Positions 1 through 7,333 of a stretch of 24,505 bases of DNA are shown in pieces. The notes below the pieces were generated by a model that was not told the DNA's origin, did no database searches, and saw only the letters and a program-made list of their open reading frames with translations. Both the position numbers and the translations under genes were made by a program. The DNA comes from Candidatus Schekmanbacteria bacterium RIFCSPLOWO2_02_FULL_38_14 (GTDB lineage: Bacteria; Schekmanbacteria; GWA2-38-11), in assembly GCA_001790855.1 (NCBI GenBank), contig MGDH01000032.1, positions 20,713 through 45,217 of the forward strand, in the 5' to 3' direction. Positions within the stretch are counted from its first letter, which is position 1. Every line of letters begins with the position of its first letter.

Positions 1-1222
1 GATATTTTTCAATCCTGTCAGGTTTGATATTAAGCCCTTCAAACTCCGGAATGTTCAAAAGCTGTATTGCCTGGGTCTCAGAGAAACCTTCACCTTTTAT
101 CTCTTCATAGCTGATATTCTTATAAATCAATGGTTGTTCAAAATGTATCTTCTTTTCATCAAGGAATGGCAGGCATTCAACATAACCATGGGGTGGCGCC
201 TGCATTTTGCAGGCAGACTCTTTTAAAAGGTACTTGCAGTAGTCAGAAGTAGTTTCAACAATTAAAAAGTTTTTATTCACAAGCAAATTACTGATATAAT
301 TTTTAAAACTCTTTTTAGTGATTTCAACAGCCCTGAAATCTTTTATGCCTTCATCATAGTTTATCACTGCCTGAAAACATATCAGCCCGTGCGAGGTTTT
401 TACAAGAGGCATTGTAAAAATCAGAAGCTGATTCCCGTCAGGGTCAAGAATACTCAGATATCCTTCCCCTTTTGGAGTATGGGGTTTAAAAACCGGAGCT
501 TCATCGTTTTTCTTTCCTGCGGGTGTTTCTATTTTAAACCCCTTTTGCTTTAAAACGAAGAAGGATTTTTTCACAGCGTTTTTGATACTCTTTTCCTGCG
601 ATTTTTCATAGATATCCTGAAGAATTTTTATTTTTTCAGGGCTTGGAGCCTTTTTTAAAAGCTCTATTATGACTATGTCAAGTTCAGGGTCTTTTGAAAT
701 AATTTCTGAAATAAACTGAAGAGATTTTTTCCCTGTTTCTTCAATGAGCTGGTTAATGACACTCTCCCTGAGGTCTTTTTTTATTTTAAAAAAGCCTTCT
801 GAAAGAACTGAGCAGTCATCCTCCAAAAAAGTTTCTTTACACGAATGAATCGTTTCCATAAATTTTGCTGCTTCTCCAAGCTCAAGAAGCAGTTTTTCAT
901 CAAAGGACTTATCAATGAAACTTAGAATATTTGCGGCTTTGAGCTTAAACTCGATATTCAGAAATTTTTCTTCAATAATTCTCTTTAAAAGAGGAGCAAG
1001 GGATTTGTCGCTTATTGAGGACATAAGTGTCATTATCCGCGATTGCAGTTCTTTGTCCGCCTTGAAAAACTTCTTTTTAAGAAAATTTGAATATTCGTTC
1101 TTATATGAAATAAATTTTGACAGTTCAGGTTCCAGTTCGCCTGATGAGGAAAGGCCTTCTTTTATCCTTTCAATCAGTACATCAAAAAGGGAACTGGGTT
1201 CATCTGTTGTTTTTGTCTCCAT
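1..1222 (-). CDS. Hypothetical protein, possible helical-repeat protein, C-terminus beyond the left edge
   Basis: Reading the minus strand from ATG at 1222 gives an uninterrupted frame of about 407 codons that leaves the window, so the C-terminus is missing. The start is supported by GGAG about seven bases upstream. The first ~230 residues are charged and helical in appearance, rich in Lys, Glu and Leu (for example ELQSRIMTLMSSISDKSLAP), which suggests HEAT- or TPR-like helical repeats, but I see no clear repeat register. The second half looks like a mixed alpha/beta domain, with stretches such as GYLSILDPDGNQLLIFTMP. No signal peptide, membrane segment or catalytic motif is recognised. It lies 185 bases downstream of queC on the same strand, with hairpin repeats between, so co-transcription with the que genes is possible but not shown. 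I do not recognise the family. Confidence 0.75.
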   Translation of the reverse strand, partial: METKTTDEPSSLFDVLIERIKEGLSSSGELEPELSKFISYKNEYSNFLKKKFFKADKELQSRIMTLMSSISDKSLAPLLKRIIEEKFLNIEFKLKAANILSFIDKSFDEKLLLELGEAAKFMETIHSCKETFLEDDCSVLSEGFFKIKKDLRESVINQLIEETGKKSLQFISEIISKDPELDIVIIELLKKAPSPEKIKILQDIYEKSQEKSIKNAVKKSFFVLKQKGFKIETPAGKKNDEAPVFKPHTPKGEGYLSILDPDGNQLLIFTMPLVKTSHGLICFQAVINYDEGIKDFRAVEITKKSFKNYISNLLVNKNFLIVETTSDYCKYLLKESACKMQAPPHGYVECLPFLDEKKIHFEQPLIYKNISYEEIKGEGFSETQAIQLLNIPEFEGLNIKPDRIEKY

Positions 1223-1255
1223 GATTTCTCCAAATATCCTATTTTTTCAGAATGT

Positions 1256-1271
1256 GGGGTTAGAAAACCCC
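1256..1271. repeat. Short hairpin repeat GGGGTTAGAAAACCCC, copy 1
   Basis: Perfect 6-bp stem (GGGGTT/AACCCC) with an AGAA loop, followed by CGCCTAT. The same 16-mer, followed by CGTCTAT, recurs at 3287-3302 inside the MITE-like element. It sits just upstream of the left-edge gene. No T-run follows in either direction, so a terminator role is not supported. Confidence 0.7.
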
Positions 1272-1294
1272 GCCTATTAAATCTCTCTGTATTT

Positions 1295-1358
1295 TAAATC
1301 CTAAATCCTAAACCCCGTTAGAAAGTAAAATTTCTAAGCGGGGTAAACAAATTCAAAT
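1295..1358. repeat. Composite intergenic repeat, copy A (hairpin between conserved AT-rich arms)
   Basis: TAAATCCTAAATCCTAAA leads into an imperfect hairpin at 1313-1343 (CCCCGTTAGAAA paired with TTTCTAAGCGGGG, one bulged base), then TAAACAAATTCAAAT. The same two arms flank a different hairpin at 22627-22684. The hairpin lies downstream of queC and could weaken read-through, but reads better as a repeat than as an intrinsic terminator because no U-tract follows. Confidence 0.6.
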
Positions 1359-1407
1359 AACCAAAAAACTATAAATTATAAGCTGTAAGCTTTAAAGCAG
1401 AAAAGTA

Positions 1408-2106
1408 TTAAAGCTTATAGTCTGCGGCATATAGCGGGTCTTTGATGCCAGCCTCTGCAAAACCTTTCTTTCTCAGCATGCAACTGTCACACATTCCACA
1501 GGGTTTACCATTTTTAACCGGGTCATAACAGCTATGAGTAATGGAGTAATCAACTCCAAGGGACAACCCGTTTTTTATTATTTCTCCTTTGGTCATATTT
1601 ATCAGAGGCGCAAGGATTTTTATTTTGTCGGTTTCTTCTGCTCCGGTTTTTGTTCCAAGGTCTGCAAGGTTTTGAAATGCCTTTATGTATTCAGGCCTGC
1701 AGTCAGGATAACCACTCCAGTCAACTGAATTTACCCCAATGAAGATAGCCTTGCTGCCAATTGTTTCTGCCCATGCAAGGGCAATACTTAAAAATATTGT
1801 GTTCCTTGCAGGAACATATGTTGATGGAATTGAGCCTGATATTTCGCTGAGTTCCCGTTGTTTTGGAACAGACATCCCTGTTGTGAGACTTGAACCTCCT
1901 ATTTTTTTAAGGTCAATATCAAAAATCATATGCTCCTTTGCCTTGAACAGAGATGCTATTTTCTTTGCGCTGTTAATTTCATTTCCGTGTTTCTGTCCGT
2001 AGCAAAATGTAATTGGATAGAGTTCATAACCCTCCTGTTTTGCCATTGCCATCAGTGTTGCAGAATCAAGCCCTCCGCTTAAGAGTATGACAGCTTTTTT
2101 AGACAT
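1408..2106 (-). CDS. queC: 7-cyano-7-deazaguanine (preQ0) synthase QueC
   Basis: QueC is the ATP-dependent enzyme converting 7-carboxy-7-deazaguanine and ammonia to preQ0, the precursor of queuosine in tRNA. The 232-residue product has the family's usual length. Residues 8-15 carry the PP-loop LSGGLDSA that binds ATP. Near the C-terminus four cysteines (C193, C203, C206, C209, in HSCYDP and PCGMCDSC) form the structural zinc site. The start ATG at 2106 is preceded by AAGGAG, about 11 bases away. It is the last of three genes, queD-queE-queC, that together supply the route from 7,8-dihydroneopterin triphosphate to preQ0; a GTP cyclohydrolase is not in the window. The gap to queE is six bases, so one transcript is likely. 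Identification is firm. Confidence 0.97.
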   Translation of the reverse strand: MSKKAVILLSGGLDSATLMAMAKQEGYELYPITFCYGQKHGNEINSAKKIASLFKAKEHMIFDIDLKKIGGSSLTTGMSVPKQRELSEISGSIPSTYVPARNTIFLSIALAWAETIGSKAIFIGVNSVDWSGYPDCRPEYIKAFQNLADLGTKTGAEETDKIKILAPLINMTKGEIIKNGLSLGVDYSITHSCYDPVKNGKPCGMCDSCMLRKKGFAEAGIKDPLYAADYKL

Positions 2107-2112
2107 AGTGAA

Positions 2113-2751
2113 TCAGACTCCTTTTGCATTATGACCCCATATTATTTTGTGCATCTGAACCTGCAATCTTACATTCAGATTATCCTTCAATATCCATTCA
2201 GCCAGTTTTTTGGGGTCAAGGATACCATAAACCGGAGAAAACAAGATATTTTCTGTTATGCTTGTCAAGTTATTCTCTTCAATTATCTTTTTTGCCCAAT
2301 TATAATCGTTTTCATCCATAATCACAAACTTTACCTGGTCATTTCTGTTAAGATGGCTTAAATTGTTAAAATCCATCATTTCAGATTGACCGCTTCCGGG
2401 ACATTTGATGTCAAGAATCTTGATTACCTCTTTTGGAAGCCTGTTAACAGGCAGACTCCCATTTGTTTCAAACAGAATCAGGTACTTCATCTTTAGGGCT
2501 TTTTCAATAAAACCATATACTTCTTCCTGAAGCAGGGGTTCTCCTCCTGTGATTTCAATAAGGTTGCAGTTATAATTCTTTATTTTTTCCAAGATTTCCT
2601 GAGCTTTTATTTCATAGCCTTCCTCATAAGCAAATCTTGTATCGCAGTATAAACACTTGAGGTTGCAACCTGAGGTTCTTATGAAGATGCATGGAAGTCC
2701 CGAAAAGGTTGATTCTCCCTGTATGCTGTAAAAGATTTCACAAATTTTCAT
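2113..2751 (-). CDS. queE: 7-carboxy-7-deazaguanine synthase QueE (radical SAM)
   Basis: QueE is the radical S-adenosylmethionine enzyme that contracts the ring of 6-carboxy-tetrahydropterin to 7-carboxy-7-deazaguanine. The 4Fe-4S motif CxxxCxxC is visible as C29, C33 and C36 in GCNLKCLYCDT. The N-terminal FYSIQGE segment and the ITGGEPLLQ motif near residue 69, which contacts SAM, are hallmarks of this family. At 212 residues it is a normal length for QueE. Its ATG overlaps the queD stop codon (ATGA at 2748-2751), indicating translational coupling, and the gene ends six bases before queC. There is only a weak ribosome site (AGAAGAG) before the start, consistent with re-initiation by ribosomes finishing queD. 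Confidence 0.97.
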   Translation of the reverse strand: MKICEIFYSIQGESTFSGLPCIFIRTSGCNLKCLYCDTRFAYEEGYEIKAQEILEKIKNYNCNLIEITGGEPLLQEEVYGFIEKALKMKYLILFETNGSLPVNRLPKEVIKILDIKCPGSGQSEMMDFNNLSHLNRNDQVKFVIMDENDYNWAKKIIEENNLTSITENILFSPVYGILDPKKLAEWILKDNLNVRLQVQMHKIIWGHNAKGV

Positions 2752-3122
2752 GACTCTTCTGAATACGAGGCGCAGGATGTTTCTGTTTCCCAGACCCTTA
2801 CTTTTGATACTTTAATATTATCTGAGTTCATTTTGCCGCACAACTGATTGAAGACCCAGAGAGAGATATTTTCAGCTGTAGGGTTTTTATCCCTGAAGGG
2901 TTGGATTTCATTAAGGTTTTTGTGGTCAAGCTCAGCAAGTATCAGATTCGCAGCTTTTTTAATCTCTGCAAAATCCATGACCATTCCTGTTTTATCAAGA
3001 ACAGAGGATTTCACATAGACTTCAACTTTCCAGTTATGGCCGTGGAGAGCCTCACACTTTCCCCCATACTCTTTTAACTGGTGCGCAGCAGAAAAGCCTG
3101 ATGTTATCATCAATTCAAACAT
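2748..3122 (-). CDS. queD: 6-carboxy-5,6,7,8-tetrahydropterin synthase QueD
   Basis: QueD converts dihydroneopterin triphosphate to 6-carboxytetrahydropterin, the first dedicated step of preQ0 synthesis. Numbering from ATG at 3122, zinc ligands are H14, H27 and H29 (SAAH and LHGHNW), the catalytic cysteine is C23 (GGKCEALHGH), and LDHKNLN near residue 65 holds the conserved catalytic-histidine region. A TTG at 3137 would add five residues (LILKT). Neither start has a visible Shine-Dalgarno sequence; ATG is preferred because MFELMITSGFSAAH matches how family members begin. First gene of the que set, overlapping queE by four bases. No preQ1-type riboswitch was recognised upstream; the leader is filled with degenerate repeats. 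Confidence 0.93.
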   Translation of the reverse strand: MFELMITSGFSAAHQLKEYGGKCEALHGHNWKVEVYVKSSVLDKTGMVMDFAEIKKAANLILAELDHKNLNEIQPFRDKNPTAENISLWVFNQLCGKMNSDNIKVSKVRVWETETSCASYSEES

Positions 3123-3139
3123 AGTTTTTAAAATCAAAC

Positions 3140-3215
3140 AAAAAAGCTTACAGCTTAAAGCTTATAAATTCATTTGATATTTGGATTTTGACATTTGAAC
3201 TTTATTTGCTATTAT
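3140..3215. repeat. Degenerate AT-rich intergenic filler repeat upstream of queD
   Basis: Successive imperfect words of the type TCAAATGTCAAA, CCAAATATCAAAT and AAGCTTTAAGCTGTAAGC (minus strand). The same words recur at 1377-1397, 16255-16345, 17343-17490 and 24045-24120. No open frame or RNA fold was recognised here. Confidence 0.55.
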
Positions 3216-3224
3216 TTATCAAAT

Positions 3225-3349
3225 TATAGTGAACGACATAAGTAACATCCCATACGATAGGCGGGACATTCTTGTCCCGCCGAGAAGGGGTTAGAAAACC
3301 CCGTCTATCGGGATTGAGATATGTCAATTTATTTTTGTCGTTTACTATA
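3225..3349. mobile_element. MITE-like element with 12-bp terminal inverted repeats and TA flanks
   Basis: The ends are TATAGTGAACGACA (3225-3238) and TGTCGTTTACTATA (3336-3349), inverted repeats matching at 13 of 14 positions. Read as a TA target duplication plus TAGTRAACGACA ends, this is the pattern of IS630/Tc1-mariner-type elements. The ~120-bp interior has no coding frame but folds: GGCGGGACA/TGTCCCGCC (3260-3281) and GGGGTT/AACCCC (3287-3302) sit side by side within an outer CGATAG/CTATCG stem (3255-3310), a cruciform. It lies between the divergent queD and glnE. On the minus strand the left end plus flank creates TATAAT pointing toward queD, without a good -35. The transposase family is inference. 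Confidence 0.6.
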
Positions 3350-3471
3350 GAATGCAGTCCGGCAAAAAACGTATTAGAAATATCAGAGTACACAGGTGTT
3401 GTCAAGGAAAGGGTTTCAAGGGTCTGTGAATAAAATGCAAGAGTTTGATTACACAGATTATAAATAATATT

Positions 3472-6400
3472 ATGCCAGCACGAGAGACAGAAATTATAAG
3501 TGAGGAAGAAATAGCAGAAATAGTTGGCAGGGGTGTTTTTGAGGATATTAAAAAAGCAAAGAACAACCTTAATACCATACTGAATTCATTTTCCTCTATC
3601 CCTTTTTCAGAGGAGGAGCTTTCCCAATTTTTAAAGGCAATTGCCCAGTCACCAGACCCTGATATGGCTTTGAACAATCTTGAACGGCTTTTTTCTGCTG
3701 CAAAGAGAAAAAGGGAGATTGCATCTTACCTTTTTTCAGACATAAATGCGTTTTCATCTGTAATCAAGGTTTTTGGAACAAGTCAGTTTCTAAGCAACAT
3801 TATTTTAAACAATCCTGATTATCTTAAAAAAGTTCTTAATGCAGAAACTCTTAAAAGTGAAAAAGATGTTGATGTGATGCTAAAAGAGATGGATGTTGAT
3901 GAGGATAACCTGACGCAGGATGCAGTAACAGAAAAGTTGAGAACCTTTAAAAACAGGGAGTTTTTAAGAATCGGAGCAAGGGATATTCTGGGTATTGCCC
4001 CTTTGCCTGTAATAACTGAAGAGATTTCTTCTCTTGCGTCAGCCTGCCTTGAAGCAGCCTGCAGATTTGCAGAAAAAACCCTGAGAAAAACTTATGGGAT
4101 ACCTTATTGCCGCGCAAAAAATGGAGAACTTAAGGAAAGCAGGTTTTGTATCATAGGTCTTGGAAAGCTTGGAGGCTGGGAGCTTAATTACAGCTCAGAC
4201 ATTGATATTATCTATATTTATTCCACTGATGAGGGCGAGACTTCCGGAGTTGAATCAAACGGCAAGGAAAAAAATAAAATCACTCTTCACGAGTATTACA
4301 CAAAGATTGCAGAAATAATAAATAAACTTATTTCAAGCTCCACGGAGCAGGGCAATGTTTTCAGGCTTGATTTGAGGCTCAGGCCTGAGGGGAGAAGCGG
4401 GGATATGGTCAATTCCCTGAGGAGCATGGAGATTTACTATGAATCGTGGGGACAGACATGGGAGAGGCAGATGCTGTTAAAGGCAAAGCCTGTTGCAGGT
4501 GATATGGAACTTGGAAGAGATTTTTCAGAGCTTGTAAAACCCTTTATATACAGAAAACATCTTGATTTTCAGGCGATTCAGGAGATTAAAGAGATGAAGG
4601 AGAAAATAAATTTAAGCGTTAGCTCAAGGGGAGAGATGTTGAATGATGTAAAACTTGGCTATGGCGGGATAAGAGAGGTTGAGTTTTTTATACAGGCGCT
4701 TCAGCTTATTTACGGAGGAAGGGATGAGAAGATAATAGATGCCAATACACTGAAGGCTTTAAAAAAGCTTTGTGAAAACAAATATATCTCTGCTGATGAG
4801 CATACAACGCTTGTAAAGGGATACACATTTTTAAGAATGGTAGAGCACCGGATTCAGTTACTTGAAGGAAGGCAGGAACATTCATTTCCAAGTGAAGAAA
4901 AAAAGCTTAAAAAATTTGCCAGAAAGGTCGGGTATTTTCCTGAAAGAGAGGCTGATGAGAAGGAAAGATTTTTAAATGATTATAAATTTTTTACCAATGA
5001 AATAAGGAAGATATTTGACAAGCTTTTCTACGGGTCTGCGCAGCAAAAGGAGAAAGAGAAAAAAGATGAAGATTTTAATGTTTTATGGAATGATATTATC
5101 TCAGAGGAGGATGCAATAAAGGTACTGAACTCTATGGGTTTTTCAGAAGCGCAGACTGCTTATAAAAATTTAAAACTCTTAAGAGACGGAAAGCCATTCT
5201 CCCATTTTCTTGAAAAAAGCAAAGAGCTTTTAAGGGAAGCAGCGCCATTGCTTTTCAGGGAAATTGCAAAAACCCCTGACCCTGATATGGCATTAAACAG
5301 TCTTGAGAAATTCATATCAACATCATCTGCGCCTAACCTTACAGTCTCCCTTCTTGCAGAAAGTTCAGGAGCAAGGGATATTTTGCTTGACCTGTTCGGG
5401 ACAAGCAAGTTCATTTCAGATATCCTGATTCGCCATCCAGAGTATATTGACCTGATTCAGGAGGCTGATTTTCTTGAGCGAAGGAAATCAATATCAGAAA
5501 TTGAGAATGAACTTTTGATTTCCCTTGGGAAAAAGGAAGGGTGGGGTGAGAAGCTGGATTTATTAAGAAAATTCAGAACAGAAGGAATCTTAAGAATAGG
5601 GCTGATGGATATCCTTAAGGGTTTAGCGCTTGAGGATACTACAAAAGAGATATCAAAACTTGCAAAAGCCTGCTTAAAAGGCGCCTGCGCTATCTCATAT
5701 GAAGAGCTTAAAAAAGAATTCGGGGTTCCGTATGAAACTGACCATAATGGGGAGAAAAAAGAGAGTGAATTTGCAATCTTCGGGCTTGGAAAGCTTGGAG
5801 GAGAGGAGATTAACTACAGTTCAGACCTTGATGTCATTTTTGTATATTCAGGCGAGGGGGAAACAGAGCCTCAGAAAAGCCCCCAGAAAAAGATTACGAA
5901 TCAGGAGTTTTTCTCAAAACTTTCTATAAAAATCTTACAGGCAATGAATGAAATGAGAGAGGACGGACTTGTATTTAGAATAGACTCAAGACTAAGGCCC
6001 AGCGGTTCAAGCGGATACATAGCCCAGTCAATAAAATCCTATGAGAATTATTTTAAAGCCCGGTTGCAGCTATGGGAAAGGCAGACGCTTGTAAAAATAA
6101 AATTTCTGACAGGAAGCAGGCTCATTGAGAAAGACTTTATCCCTATGGTTCATAGAGTAGTTTTTGATGAGGAGTTTACTTCCGGGATGGCAGCTGAGAT
6201 AGACAAAATGCGAAAGCGTATGGAAAAAGAGCTTGCCCGCGAAGACACAGACACATTCCATCTGAAGTTTGGTGAAGGGGGGATTGTGGATATCGAATTT
6301 GTAGCGCAGGCACTGCAGTTAAAGTACGGCAGGAAAGAAAAAGGTGTAAGAAATGCAAATACCCTTGATGCTTTGAAAAAGCTTGAAGAATGCGGGTTTA

Positions 6401-6666
6401 TTGAAAAAAAAGATTATATGGACCTTGCAGAGTCTTATAAATTTTTAAGAATGGTTGAAAACCGTTTAAGGATTGTGCAGGACAAGCCATTGAATATCCT
6501 GCTCAAATCTCCTGAAAAGGTTGTCAAACTCGCAAAGAGGATGGGTTATCAGGAATCAGAAAAGGAGTCTGCCGGCGTTCAGCTTTTAAAAGACTATGAG
6601 TTATATACAGAAAAAGTCAGGGAGGTTTATAACAGATATTTCGGGATACTATGCAGTGATTCCTGA
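3472..6666 (+). CDS. glnE: Bifunctional glutamine synthetase adenylyltransferase/deadenylase GlnE
   Basis: GlnE attaches AMP to, and removes it from, glutamine synthetase in response to PII status, tuning ammonia assimilation. The 1064-residue product is somewhat longer than the ~950 of enterobacterial GlnE and shows the internal duplication of the family. Two nucleotidyltransferase domains each carry GLGKLGGxEhNYSSDhDhI: the first has metal-binding D243 and D245 (deadenylation half), the second D785 and D787 (adenylylation half). Repeated KTPDPDMALNSLE and FGTSKFISDIL-type segments precede each domain. A TTG at 3445 lies in frame upstream, adding nine residues; neither start has a strong ribosome site, so ATG 3472 is a judgement. 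No glnA or glnB is nearby. It is transcribed away from queD with the MITE between. Confidence 0.96.
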   Translation: MPARETEIISEEEIAEIVGRGVFEDIKKAKNNLNTILNSFSSIPFSEEELSQFLKAIAQSPDPDMALNNLERLFSAAKRKREIASYLFSDINAFSSVIKVFGTSQFLSNIILNNPDYLKKVLNAETLKSEKDVDVMLKEMDVDEDNLTQDAVTEKLRTFKNREFLRIGARDILGIAPLPVITEEISSLASACLEAACRFAEKTLRKTYGIPYCRAKNGELKESRFCIIGLGKLGGWELNYSSDIDIIYIYSTDEGETSGVESNGKEKNKITLHEYYTKIAEIINKLISSSTEQGNVFRLDLRLRPEGRSGDMVNSLRSMEIYYESWGQTWERQMLLKAKPVAGDMELGRDFSELVKPFIYRKHLDFQAIQEIKEMKEKINLSVSSRGEMLNDVKLGYGGIREVEFFIQALQLIYGGRDEKIIDANTLKALKKLCENKYISADEHTTLVKGYTFLRMVEHRIQLLEGRQEHSFPSEEKKLKKFARKVGYFPEREADEKERFLNDYKFFTNEIRKIFDKLFYGSAQQKEKEKKDEDFNVLWNDIISEEDAIKVLNSMGFSEAQTAYKNLKLLRDGKPFSHFLEKSKELLREAAPLLFREIAKTPDPDMALNSLEKFISTSSAPNLTVSLLAESSGARDILLDLFGTSKFISDILIRHPEYIDLIQEADFLERRKSISEIENELLISLGKKEGWGEKLDLLRKFRTEGILRIGLMDILKGLALEDTTKEISKLAKACLKGACAISYEELKKEFGVPYETDHNGEKKESEFAIFGLGKLGGEEINYSSDLDVIFVYSGEGETEPQKSPQKKITNQEFFSKLSIKILQAMNEMREDGLVFRIDSRLRPSGSSGYIAQSIKSYENYFKARLQLWERQTLVKIKFLTGSRLIEKDFIPMVHRVVFDEEFTSGMAAEIDKMRKRMEKELAREDTDTFHLKFGEGGIVDIEFVAQALQLKYGRKEKGVRNANTLDALKKLEECGFIEKKDYMDLAESYKFLRMVENRLRIVQDKPLNILLKSPEKVVKLAKRMGYQESEKESAGVQLLKDYELYTEKVREVYNRYFGILCSDS

Positions 6667-6691
6667 AACCGTTTTTTAATACATTTTTGTG

Positions 6692-6720
6692 TTGACAAAA
6701 AAACAGGAGAAAGCTATGTT
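6692..6720 (+). promoter_or_regulatory. Predicted housekeeping promoter for the 149-aa exported protein gene
   Basis: Perfect -35 TTGACA at 6692-6697, a 17-base spacer, and TATGTT (4 of 6 matches to TATAAT) at 6715-6720. It lies 25 bases after the glnE stop and about 75 bases before the next start, so the downstream gene has its own promoter and a leader of about 70 bases. Confidence 0.6.
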
Positions 6721-6795
6721 CTAATAGCACCATAGTTGAGTGGAAAAAAGTATAGGGGATTTAAATCTATAATATAGAAAGGAGGTGTAAATAGA

Positions 6796-7245
6796 ATGAA
6801 AAAAAATCTGACTTACTTATTAGTGCTTTTCGCAGTTGTCGGTTCTATCAGCTTAGTAGTTTCAAACTTTAATTTTGGCGTGGTTTCAAGTGTTGATGCA
6901 AAAAACACATCGAAAAACGGATTAGTGTTTGACCTAACATCATGCACATCAACTCCTGAAGGAGCACTGGTTTACGGTTATGTAGCTGATAGTAAGACCA
7001 GACGTCCATTGGTTGATGCAAATGTTCAGCTCTTTAAAAAGGGAATAAAGAAAGCGGTAGACAACTCACCTACTGATGAAAGGGGAAGCTATATGTTTGG
7101 TGTTGAGAGCAAAGGAACCTATTCTGTATCTGCAAGCATATCAAAGTACAAAACTGCCAAAGTCGAGATACTTATTGAACAAAAAAACATAAATGGCAAA
7201 GATAAGTATGTTGTGAATTTCGGTCTAAGACCAAAAGGAATGTAA
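6796..7245 (+). CDS. Exported protein with carboxypeptidase-regulatory-like (beta-sandwich) domain
   Basis: The 149-residue product begins with a signal peptide: MKKN, a hydrophobic stretch at about 5-23, and a probable cleavage after VDA at residue 35. Residues 58-147 (VYGYVADSKTRRPLVDANVQ, then GSYMFGVESKGTYSVSASISKYK) have the strand pattern of the carboxypeptidase-regulatory-like fold: a GxV..s.t..PL..A.V start and a G.Y.f.v..GtYsv.a core. Such domains are usually structural or binding modules of envelope proteins; no catalytic residues are seen. The ribosome site GGAGGTG at 6781-6787 is nearly ideal. With its own promoter and a strong terminator it forms a monocistronic, probably well-expressed unit. 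Molecular role unknown. Confidence 0.85.
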   Translation: MKKNLTYLLVLFAVVGSISLVVSNFNFGVVSSVDAKNTSKNGLVFDLTSCTSTPEGALVYGYVADSKTRRPLVDANVQLFKKGIKKAVDNSPTDERGSYMFGVESKGTYSVSASISKYKTAKVEILIEQKNINGKDKYVVNFGLRPKGM

Positions 7246-7281
7246 CTTTATAACAAGCGACTTTCTTTAAAATAAGTTATA

Positions 7282-7320
7282 AAACATTCCCCACCTCTTC
7301 AGGTGGGGAATGTTTATTTT
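7282..7320 (+). terminator. Strong intrinsic terminator after the exported protein gene
   Basis: Perfect 15-bp stem (7282-7296 with 7301-7315) around a CTTC loop, with CATTCCCCACCT as the GC-rich core, followed by a T-rich ATTTT tail. It closes the 6796-7245 unit; the next gene starts 14 bases later, so that gene depends on read-through or on a promoter I cannot see. Confidence 0.9.
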
Positions 7321-7333
7321 CAGGCAGGAAAAG

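Noticed and set aside
1313-1343. Intrinsic terminator for the que genes
   Set aside because: The stem has a bulge and no U-tract follows on the minus strand; it matches the framework of a dispersed composite repeat instead.
3123-3230. preQ1 riboswitch upstream of queD
   Set aside because: No H-type pseudoknot pattern or C-rich loop could be drawn; the region consists of degenerate repeat words.
3202-3405. 67-aa minus-strand open frame
   Set aside because: It lies across the MITE-like element and its hairpins; no ribosome site or family resemblance.
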